From Pseudomonadota bacterium (GTDB lineage Bacteria > Pseudomonadota > Alphaproteobacteria > Rhizobiales > Beijerinckiaceae), in NCBI GenBank assembly GCA_023423995.1, contig JAFAEL010000227.1, positions 1 to 18,513 on the forward strand: DNA of 18,513 nucleotides. The letters are read 5' to 3'. The notes under the pieces were generated by a model, which saw only the letters and a list, made by a program, of their open reading frames with translations, was not told where the DNA came from and ran no database searches. The translations under genes and the position numbers were made by a program. Positions 1 to 6,085 of the stretch are shown here, in pieces. Numbering within the stretch: position 1 is the stretch's first letter; each line of letters opens with the position of its first letter.

Positions 1-543
1 GAACTTCTGCGGGTCGCGCAGGAACTCGACGATCTCCTGCAGGTCGTCCTTGGCCTCGTCGACGCCCGCCACGTCCTCGAAGGTGACGCGGCCATGCGCC
101 TCGGTCAGGAGCTTCGCCTTGGACTTGCCGAAGCCCATGGCGCGGCCGGCGCCGGACTGCATCTGCCGTGAAAGGAAGATCCAGGCGCCGATGAAGACGA
201 GGATGGGCAGCCAGTTCACGAGCAGCGCGATGAACCAGGGGGTCGAGTCACCCGCCGGGCGGGCCGTGATCTGGACGCCCTTCTGTTGCAGCTTCGTCAC
301 GAGCTGCGGGTCGAAGGGCGCATAGGTCGTGAAGGTGCGACCATCCGTGTAGCTGCCGGAAATCTCCTGGCCGGAAATGACGACGTTCGAGATGCGGCCG
401 TTATCGGCGTCCGTCAGCAGCTGGCTGTAAGCGATATCGCCGCCGCCTCCCCGATGGCCGGGATTCTGGAACAGCGTGACGAGCGCCAGGACCAGAAGGA
501 AGATTATCACCCACAGGGCGAAGTTACGAAAATTCGGATTCAT
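1..543 (-). CDS. ftsH: ATP-dependent zinc metalloprotease FtsH, N-terminal part (cut by window edge)
   Basis: FtsH is a membrane-anchored AAA+ protease that degrades misassembled membrane proteins and selected cytosolic regulators. Only the first 181 residues are present; the Walker motifs and zinc site lie beyond base 1. Reading from the ATG at 543, I see a first membrane segment (about residues 7-25), a periplasmic domain (about 26-102), a second membrane segment (about 103-124) and the beginning of the AAA module. The run FEDVAGVDEAKDDLQE (155-170) is the family signature just before the ATPase core. It follows tilS by 59 bases on the same strand, the usual tilS-ftsH order. No good Shine-Dalgarno sits just before the ATG; an AGGAG lies about 45 bases upstream, too far to serve this start. 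Identity is secure despite truncation. Confidence 0.96.
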   Translation of the reverse strand, partial: MNPNFRNFALWVIIFLLVLALVTLFQNPGHRGGGGDIAYSQLLTDADNGRISNVVISGQEISGSYTDGRTFTTYAPFDPQLVTKLQQKGVQITARPAGDSTPWFIALLVNWLPILVFIGAWIFLSRQMQSGAGRAMGFGKSKAKLLTEAHGRVTFEDVAGVDEAKDDLQEIVEFLRDPQKF

Positions 544-602
544 CTCAGCGGGCGGTCCCCGGGACACGTGGCGGCGGGCGCACGCGTCTCCTGCAAGGTA
601 AT

Positions 603-1700
603 TTAGGCGCGCCCGGGTTCCCTGCCAAGTGAAGGGCCGTCCGGGATGTCGATCTGGGTTACCGCACCGCCTCGGCCGCGGCGCCGTGTTCCTTCCACCG
701 CGATGGTGAGCATTCCATTCGCGTCGAGGGTGAGCAGCCGACCCGCGATCGTGCGTCGGACCGATGTGCCCCCCGCGCGAGCCTGCAGCAGCGCGGAAAG
801 ACACTCCTCCAGGCGCTCGAGCCGGAGATGCCGCGATTCCGGCCCAGGGCGCGCCAAGGCACGTTGAAGAACACGAAGGGCGATCTCCTCCGCCTCGAGG
901 CTGAGCGTCGCGAAATCTAGGATCATCTCCGCGCGGCCGTGACGCGCGAACCGGGAGAACGCAAAATCCGCCGCCTGATCGAGCGCCTCATCGGCCCGGG
1001 CTAGGCGCTCTCCCAGGCGCCCCAGCCGCACCGCATCCAGACCTTCCGATGCCAGCAGGGGCATGATCGTCTGCCGCCAGCGCACGCGGGCAAAGCGTGT
1101 GTGCGCGTTGGACGGGTCTTCGACAAACGGCCAGGAACGCTCGCGACAGGTCGCCACAAGTCTTGTCTTCGGCAGGTGGAGAAACGGCCGGGCGTGCAGG
1201 ACATCGCCGCGCGCGACCTCGCGACGCATGCCGCCGAGCCCCGACAACCCGGACCCCGCGGCGAGCCGCAGCATCAACGTTTCCGCCTGATCATCGAGGG
1301 TGTGCGCGGTAAGCAGGTGCGTCGCACCGACCGCACGCGCATGAGCGAGGAGAAGGCCGTAGCGGGCATCTCGGGCCGCGGCCTGTGACACCGGCTGGCC
1401 CTTCCGGCCATCCCAGGTCAGGATCGAGTGCGAGAGCGCGAAGCTCCGGGCGAAGGCGCCCACCGCTTCGGCCTCCGCCCGAGAGCCTGGTCGAAGTCCG
1501 TGATCGACCGTTGCGACCGACAGAGCCGGCCCACCCCGATCGCGCGTCCATTCAGCGAGGCCCCCTAGAAGCGCCGTCGAGTCAGGTCCGCCGGAGACGG
1601 CCGCCAGGACGTGGCGCGCGGCCTCGAGCCCCGCAAAGGCAGCCGCAAAGTCGGCCGCGCCGAGCGCGTCGCAACAAGAGCCTTGATGTCGGCGGCTCAC
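603..1700 (-). CDS. tilS: tRNA(Ile)-lysidine synthase TilS
   Basis: TilS attaches lysine to C34 of the CAU-anticodon tRNA-Ile using ATP, which changes its decoding from AUG to AUA and its charging from Met to Ile. The 365-residue protein carries the N-type ATP pyrophosphatase PP-loop SGGPDS at about residues 36-41, followed by family features such as TVDHGLRPGS and LLTAHTLDDQAETLMLRL. It is shorter than the 432-residue E. coli enzyme, so the C-terminal tRNA-binding part is reduced, which I believe is common in alphaproteobacteria. The start is GTG at 1700, whose bases overlap the cpoB stop codon (GTGA), indicating translational coupling to cpoB. The stop is TAA at 603-605. Confidence 0.93.
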   Translation of the reverse strand: MSRRHQGSCCDALGAADFAAAFAGLEAARHVLAAVSGGPDSTALLGGLAEWTRDRGGPALSVATVDHGLRPGSRAEAEAVGAFARSFALSHSILTWDGRKGQPVSQAAARDARYGLLLAHARAVGATHLLTAHTLDDQAETLMLRLAAGSGLSGLGGMRREVARGDVLHARPFLHLPKTRLVATCRERSWPFVEDPSNAHTRFARVRWRQTIMPLLASEGLDAVRLGRLGERLARADEALDQAADFAFSRFARHGRAEMILDFATLSLEAEEIALRVLQRALARPGPESRHLRLERLEECLSALLQARAGGTSVRRTIAGRLLTLDANGMLTIAVEGTRRRGRGGAVTQIDIPDGPSLGREPGRA

Positions 1701-2680
1701 GCCGCGCAGCGAGCCTTTTTCTGCTCGCGGTCGAGGGCCTGTTTCAAACTCGAAGAGGCCTGCGGGTATTTGCGCTCCACCTCGGCAAAGGTGGCGCAGG
1801 CCTGGTCCTTGGCGCCTAGGGCCGTGAGAGAGACCCCGAGCTTCAAGAGGGCTTCCGGCGCCTTCGATGAGCGCGCGTGCTCGGTCGACACCTTCAGGAA
1901 CTGCTCCGCGGCGTCGCGCGGCTTGTTACGCTGAAGATAGCTCTCCCCCAGCCAGTAGGATGCGTCCGCAGCGAGGCGGTCGCGACCATGGGACACGAGG
2001 AACCGCCGGAGTGCGGGCTCGGCCTGGTCCCATTGCCGTTGCCGCACATAGGCGTAGGCGGCGTCGTAATCCTCCTGCACGTCGCTCTTCGCAGCCGCGG
2101 GCAGGCTCGCAGTCGAGCGCGGGCCGGCCGGGTTCATGCCGGCCACTGCGGGGTTCATGCCGGCGACCGGTCCCCTGGCGGCGGCGCCGAGATCGAGCGG
2201 AGCGCCGCCGACGGGTGCGCCCTCGCTGAACGCCGTATCCTCCTCCAGCGCCGCACGGCGGCGAGGCTGGGGCGGGTCGGAGAGCGGCGCGGATGGCGGT
2301 GTCATGCCAAGCGGGCGCGGCGCGCCGGGCGCATCAGGATCGCCATCCGGGTCGAAGGCATCGCTGCGGCGATCCGGGCGGCTCGTTGAGGACGGAGGGC
2401 GCGGGGTCGTGGACGGCGTGGTCGCCGGGGCTGCCGAGCGTCCGCCGCCCGAACTCTCCTGGAACCGATACTCGACGTCCTCCTGGAACTTCCGCAGCTG
2501 GTCCCTCTGCTGCCGGCTCTCGAACTGCAGCTGCTCGATCTGGCCGGACATCTGCCTGACCTGGCCTTCGAGGCGGTTGAGCCGGACGAGAAGCTCGGCA
2601 GCATCCTGGGCGGATGCGGCGCTGGTCAGGAACGTTGTCGCGAGCGCGGCGCTGAGCGCCAGCGCGGCAAGGCGGGCCAT
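1697..2680 (-). CDS. cpoB: Tol-Pal system protein CpoB (YbgF), periplasmic coiled-coil/TPR protein
   Basis: CpoB is the periplasmic partner of TolA that coordinates septal peptidoglycan synthesis by PBP1B with outer-membrane constriction. The 327-residue product has a signal peptide (about 1-24, cleavage after ASA), a coiled-coil trimerisation segment (about 27-75, LVRLNRLEGQVRQMSGQIEQ), a long Pro/Ala/Asp-rich disordered linker (about 80-195) and TPR-type repeats at about 203-236, 240-273 and 277-310. The start ATG at 2680 is preceded by an AAGGAG (2688-2693) at 7-base spacing. The linker contains a duplicated AGMNPA unit. It sits between pal and tilS, the standard location. The linker is long compared with the 263-residue E. 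coli protein. Confidence 0.93.
   Translation of the reverse strand: MARLAALALSAALATTFLTSAASAQDAAELLVRLNRLEGQVRQMSGQIEQLQFESRQQRDQLRKFQEDVEYRFQESSGGGRSAAPATTPSTTPRPPSSTSRPDRRSDAFDPDGDPDAPGAPRPLGMTPPSAPLSDPPQPRRRAALEEDTAFSEGAPVGGAPLDLGAAARGPVAGMNPAVAGMNPAGPRSTASLPAAAKSDVQEDYDAAYAYVRQRQWDQAEPALRRFLVSHGRDRLAADASYWLGESYLQRNKPRDAAEQFLKVSTEHARSSKAPEALLKLGVSLTALGAKDQACATFAEVERKYPQASSSLKQALDREQKKARCAA
2130..2164 (-). repeat. 21-bp tandem duplication in the CpoB linker
   Basis: A 14-base identical block (gggttcatgccggc) occurs at 2130-2143 and 2151-2164, period 21 bases. It encodes two copies of AGMNPA at about CpoB residues 173-185. It lies in the disordered linker, where in-frame slippage would be tolerated. 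Confidence 0.75.
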
Positions 2681-2696
2681 GGTTGAACTCCTTCGT

Positions 2697-2769
2697 GCTC
2701 CCGCCTAGCGCGCAATCCGGGCACAAAAAAGTGCCCGGACAAGGCTTTATCCGGCAGAGGAGCGGGAGC
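2697..2769 (-). promoter_or_regulatory. Nested inverted repeats in the pal-cpoB spacer (possible RNA structure)
   Basis: The inner hairpin has perfect 9-bp arms at 2716-2724 and 2731-2739 around a six-base loop (T6 on the coding strand). It is enclosed by a second perfect 8-bp pair, gctcccgc at 2697-2704 and gcgggagc at 2762-2769. The outer pair begins 8 bases after the pal stop and ends 3 bases before the cpoB Shine-Dalgarno. No T-run follows the inner stem, so it is not a textbook intrinsic terminator. A processing, stability or translation-control structure is possible. Confidence 0.5.
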
Positions 2770-2777
2770 GCGTGCGA

Positions 2778-3317
2778 TCAGGACTCGCCGCCGCTCCCGA
2801 TGACCGTGACGGCGCGGCGGTTCTGCGACCAGCACGAGATGTCGTTGCAGACGGCGACCGGCCGCTCCTTGCCGTAGGAGACCGTGCGCATCCGCGATGA
2901 CGAGATGCCGCGCGAAGCAAGGTAATCACGCACCGTCTGGGCGCGGCGAGCGCCGAGCGAGAAGTTGTACTCGCGGGTGCCGCGCTCGTCCGCGTGACCT
3001 TCGATCAGGAAGGTGTGGCGCGGATAACGCTGCAGCCATTGCGCCTGGCGGTCGAGCGTTCCGGTGGCCGTGGCCGTGAGGTCGGACGAGTCGGACTCGA
3101 AGAAGACGCGGTCCCCGACATTCACGACGAAGTCTTGGGCCGACCCCGGGGTTGCAGCGCCGCCGGCACCGAAGCCACCGCGGCCGCCCGCACCCGCGGC
3201 AGAGCCATCGGCGAGTTCGTCGGGCGTGGATGAGCAGGCGGCAATCGACAAGGCAGCCGCCATGGCGGCGGCGAGCTTCAGGGCGGTTGCGCCCCGAGCG
3301 AGGGACGACAGCGACAT
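2778..3317 (-). CDS. pal: Peptidoglycan-associated lipoprotein Pal
   Basis: Pal is the outer-membrane lipoprotein of the Tol-Pal complex; its OmpA-like domain binds peptidoglycan and, alternatively, TolB. I start it at the ATG at 3317 (179 residues) because an AAGGAG lies 9 bases upstream; a GTG at 3335 would place that ribosome site inside the gene. The signal peptide ends in a lipobox (SIAAC, Cys28), then comes a Gly/Ala-rich linker (about 39-62) and the OmpA-like domain. Diagnostic residues are FFESDSSDL, EGHADERGTREYN and LGARRAQTVRDYL, the usual peptidoglycan-binding loop and helix. It lies upstream of cpoB, as usual, but is separated from tolB by an unrelated gene and probably has its own promoter. 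Confidence 0.96.
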   Translation of the reverse strand: MSLSSLARGATALKLAAAMAAALSIAACSSTPDELADGSAAGAGGRGGFGAGGAATPGSAQDFVVNVGDRVFFESDSSDLTATATGTLDRQAQWLQRYPRHTFLIEGHADERGTREYNFSLGARRAQTVRDYLASRGISSSRMRTVSYGKERPVAVCNDISCWSQNRRAVTVIGSGGES

Positions 3318-3326
3318 TCCAGTGGA

Positions 3327-3332
3327 CTCCTT
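3327..3332 (-). promoter_or_regulatory. Shine-Dalgarno that fixes the pal start
   Basis: AAGGAG on the minus strand, 9 bases before the ATG at 3317. Its position inside the longer GTG-initiated frame argues for the ATG as the true start. Confidence 0.7.
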
Positions 3333-3339
3333 CACGCAA

Positions 3340-3357
3340 CCCTGGATGCATCCAGGG
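3340..3357. promoter_or_regulatory. Perfect 18-nt palindrome in the pal leader
   Basis: CCCTGGATGCATCCAGGG is its own reverse complement across all 18 bases. It ends 7 bases before the pal Shine-Dalgarno. It could be a dimeric-repressor operator or fold as an RNA hairpin beside the ribosome site; the sequence alone does not decide between these. Confidence 0.55.
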
Positions 3358-3406
3358 CTAGCCGCGAGGTGTTAAGGACGGGTTTTATCAACCTTGACGA
3401 AGTCTT

Positions 3407-3431
3407 GCCGCCGCTCCGGAGAGGCGGCGGC
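3407..3431 (-). other. GC-rich stem-loop between the orphan gene and pal
   Basis: Arms GCCGCCGC (3407-3414) and GCGGCGGC (3424-3431) form an 8-bp stem with a 9-base loop. It lies about 100 bases after the stop of the upstream orphan gene and lacks a following T-run. It may be a weak terminator for that gene or a leader structure of pal. Confidence 0.35.
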
Positions 3432-3452
3432 GAATCCGAAAGGTCTCGTCAG

Positions 3453-3469
3453 GGTTAATGCCGGCTGAA
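3453..3469 (-). promoter_or_regulatory. Putative CtrA-type box upstream of pal
   Basis: The minus strand reads TTCA-N7-TTAACC, one mismatch from the CtrA consensus TTAA-N7-TTAAC of alphaproteobacteria. It is part of an 11-mer (3448-3458) repeated exactly upstream of tolQ. It lies about 136 bases before the pal ATG. A GANTC site (GAATC, 3432-3436), the CcrM methylation motif, lies just downstream. Function is inferred from motif and position only. Confidence 0.4.
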
Positions 3470-3530
3470 TTTAGGCAGCCTCTCCCTCGCGGCTCGGCGG
3501 AGGGGTCGGCTACGAACGACTAGAACGCGT

Positions 3531-4586
3531 TCAGGCCGCCGAATGCGGACTCACCTTGTAGCGGCCGTTATCCGTCGGCTTGGCGATAAAATCGGGGAAT
3601 CGCCGAAGCGTCCAGTTGGCGTTCAGCACGTCCCAGAGCAGGACTGTGGTCTCGGCGTTCACTGCCTTCGTCATGTGAAGCACCGAGTTGTACAGGATGC
3701 GCATCTCAGGGCGGTAATGGCCGCTATTGCCGCTCACCGACAGTAACACGCCGTCCTTCACGACCCACTCACCGGCCCCGATGACACTCGCTCCGCCGAT
3801 GAAGGTGCTGTGGTGGAACTTCTGCGCCACGCAGACATGCGAGTAGAAGATCGCCCGGTCCTGCGCATTCGACGTGCAGATCCAGATGCAGGTGCTGCCC
3901 TTCCAGATCTCGGGAAGGGATCCGCCACCGCCAAACCGGGCCGGCTTCTGCCCGCTAGCCTTGACGGCGTCGTTCGTCTTCTTCGTGTCGAAAAGCTGCC
4001 TGCCGCGATAGAGCTTGTCCTTCACCGTGATGAGATACTGCTCGCGATCGGACCTCTTGAGGTAGTCGACGTCGTTCGCGAGATCCTCGGTCAAGGCGTT
4101 GTGCCCCAGCCCTTCGTAGATCTTCTGCAGTTCACGCACCGATCCGGACGAGCCGCTTTGGACGGTCGTGCGGTCCGTCCCGCGCAACCCGATCACCGGC
4201 CCACGAGCAGGCGGCCTAGGGGGGATGCTGTTCGGTTGAGCGCTGACGTCGACGTAAGTGCCCGTTTGCGCGGTGCCGCTGTAGGCACGAGGCCGGCCCG
4301 GAGGGACGTTGCCTGTATCGACGTAGTTGTAGTTCGAACCGCCGGAACTCACGCGGTTCTGCGCCGGTGCATTCGGATCGCTGTAATAGGCGCCGGTCGA
4401 ATTGTTCGGGGCCGTCGAGCGCTGGCCAGGCTGTCCTGGATGGGCTCCAGAGAATAACTGGCCGACAAAGCTGCTGGCTTCCTGGCTCTGTCGATCGCGA
4501 TCCCGGGCTGGAGTATACTGGTTGCCTCCGACCGAACCCCGCCGACTGCCAGGCGTGTCAACGTTGTTGTAGTAGTCGATCGGCAC
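3531..4586 (-). CDS. Uncharacterised protein inserted between tolB and pal
   Basis: I do not recognise this 351-residue protein as a named family. It starts at GTG (4586) with GGGGGA about 8 bases upstream. There is no signal peptide or membrane segment. Residues 1-150 are low complexity, rich in Gly, Pro, Ser, Asn and Tyr, with repeated NVD/YVD motifs (NNVDT, NYVDT, TYVDV). Residues 150-210 look helical and charged. Residues 230-325 form a compact domain with FHHSTFIGGASVIGAGEW (257-274) and VSGNSGHYRPE (284-294). This pattern resembles the FxHSSFLxGG...GHYxP block I recall from plant IQM calmodulin-binding proteins and assorted bacterial proteins. Its base composition is visibly less GC-rich than its neighbours, suggesting acquisition. 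It breaks the usual tolB-pal adjacency. It could be a secreted effector-like or host-interaction protein, but that is speculation. Confidence 0.8.
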   Translation of the reverse strand: MPIDYYNNVDTPGSRRGSVGGNQYTPARDRDRQSQEASSFVGQLFSGAHPGQPGQRSTAPNNSTGAYYSDPNAPAQNRVSSGGSNYNYVDTGNVPPGRPRAYSGTAQTGTYVDVSAQPNSIPPRPPARGPVIGLRGTDRTTVQSGSSGSVRELQKIYEGLGHNALTEDLANDVDYLKRSDREQYLITVKDKLYRGRQLFDTKKTNDAVKASGQKPARFGGGGSLPEIWKGSTCIWICTSNAQDRAIFYSHVCVAQKFHHSTFIGGASVIGAGEWVVKDGVLLSVSGNSGHYRPEMRILYNSVLHMTKAVNAETTVLLWDVLNANWTLRRFPDFIAKPTDNGRYKVSPHSAA

Positions 4587-4717
4587 GAACGCTTTCCCCC
4601 GACAAGAGTTGAGGTCTGCTCCGACCGATAGTGATACACGCCGGATCGGCTCGGCTTAGGCGAGAGCCTCCCTGGAAGTAACTAGGGAAGAACTTCGAAA
4701 GTCAATGGCGCGGACCG
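4587..4717 (-). other. Spacer between tolB and the orphan gene
   Basis: 131 bases. I see only very short imperfect inverted repeats (AGGC/GCCT near 4658 and CCCT/AGGG near 4670-4686), no convincing terminator and no clear promoter. Any promoter of the orphan gene should lie here. Confidence 0.3.
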
Positions 4718-6046
4718 TCATTGGTTAGAGAGAAGTGGCGACCACGTGGGGTCGGACGCGTAGGAAGGGGTCGGGATCGGCACTTCCACCTTGCCGGTGA
4801 TGTCGATCATGTAGAGTTTTCCGCCGGACTGACCGCCTGGATCGCGGAAGATCACCAGATACTGGCCGTTCGGCGCCCAGGAGGGACCCTCGTTGTGGAA
4901 CCCTTCCGTCAGGATTCGCTCGCCCGAGCCGTCCGGCTTCATGACGCCGATCGCGAAGCCGTTGGCGCTCTGCTTGGTGAAAGCGATGAGGTCGCCGCGC
5001 GGCGACCAGGCGGGCTGCGAATAGGCACCCTGGCCGAAGGAGATGCGGCGGGGAGACGAGCCGTCCGCGCCCATCAGATAGATCTGCTGCTTTCCGCCGC
5101 GGTCGGACTCGAACACGATCTGCGAGCCGTCCGGCGAATACGAAGCCGAGGTGTCGATTGCGTTCGTGTTGGTAAGGCGGCTCGCCTGTCGCGAGGCGAG
5201 GTCGTAGGCGTGGATGTTGGAATTGGCGCCGTCCTGCAGGCTGATGAGCAGGCGCCGCCCATCGGGCGAAAAGCGCGGGCTCGCGCTCATCTCCGGAAAG
5301 TTGCCCACGACCTGCCGGGACCCGGTCTCGAGATTGATGACCTGCACCCGCGGTTGCTGGCCCGAGGCCTGCGACATGAAGGCGATGTCCTGCGTCACAG
5401 GCGAGTAGCGGGGCGCGACTGCGAGCGCTTCACCTTGCGTCAGAAAACGGACATTGCCGCCGTCCTGGTCCATGACGGCGAGGCGCTTGCGCCGATTCTC
5501 CTTCGGGCCGGATTCGTCCACGAAGGCGATGCGGGTATCGAAGAAGCCGCCGACGCCGGTGATCTTCGTATAAACGGCATCCGAAATGATGTGGCTGATC
5601 CGGCGCCAGCTCGCCGAGTCCGTCGTGTATTGCTGGCCCTGGACCTGTTGTCCCGAGACGAGGTCCCAGAGCCGGAACTCGGCCCGGAGCCGACCCGAGC
5701 CGTCTCGCGCGACACGGCCCGTCACCAGGCCCTGCGCGCCGCTCGCCTTCCAGGCCGCGAATTGCGGTGCCGCATCAAAGGCGGGGCGCTCGGGGAAGCG
5801 ACCCTTGTCGAGCACCTGGAAATAGCCCGAGCGGGTCAGGTTGTTCGCGATGATCCCGCTGATGCGGGGCCCGAGATCGCCCTCGCCGGAGAAATCCGCG
5901 ATCGCGATCGGGATCGGCTGGAAATTCCCGCGGCGCACGTCGATGACGAGTTCGGCGCGCGCGGGCTGCACCAGGCCAGCGACGGCAACGCTCGCCGCAA
6001 AGGCGGCTGCGAGGGAGTGAAACGAACGGCGGCTGATCGAGGTCAT
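4718..6046 (-). CDS. tolB: Tol-Pal system beta-propeller protein TolB
   Basis: TolB is the periplasmic component that binds Pal and is released by TolA during cell division. The 442-residue protein has a signal peptide (cleavage after ARA, about residue 31), an N-terminal alpha/beta domain (about 35-165) and a C-terminal six-bladed propeller with WD40-like repeats such as SPRFSPDGRRLLIS, SASYSPDGSQIVFESDR and QPAWSPRGDLIAFTK. Length matches the family (about 430). The signal peptide contains SRRSF, a twin-arginine-like motif. The ATG at 6046 has no obvious Shine-Dalgarno. It follows tolA by 39 bases, consistent with one transcription unit with tolQ-R-A. Confidence 0.97.
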   Translation of the reverse strand: MTSISRRSFHSLAAAFAASVAVAGLVQPARAELVIDVRRGNFQPIPIAIADFSGEGDLGPRISGIIANNLTRSGYFQVLDKGRFPERPAFDAAPQFAAWKASGAQGLVTGRVARDGSGRLRAEFRLWDLVSGQQVQGQQYTTDSASWRRISHIISDAVYTKITGVGGFFDTRIAFVDESGPKENRRKRLAVMDQDGGNVRFLTQGEALAVAPRYSPVTQDIAFMSQASGQQPRVQVINLETGSRQVVGNFPEMSASPRFSPDGRRLLISLQDGANSNIHAYDLASRQASRLTNTNAIDTSASYSPDGSQIVFESDRGGKQQIYLMGADGSSPRRISFGQGAYSQPAWSPRGDLIAFTKQSANGFAIGVMKPDGSGERILTEGFHNEGPSWAPNGQYLVIFRDPGGQSGGKLYMIDITGKVEVPIPTPSYASDPTWSPLLSNQ

Positions 6047-6085
6047 GACATTCGGGAGGTTGGGGAGCCCGCCACCGAGGGGTGG

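Noticed and set aside
2716..2739. Intrinsic terminator after pal
   Set aside because: The stem is strong but the T-run is in the loop, not after the stem, and cpoB is expected to be co-transcribed.
4220..4586. EPIYA-type effector motifs in the orphan protein
   Set aside because: The YVD motifs do not match EPIYA; no specific kinase motif can be claimed.
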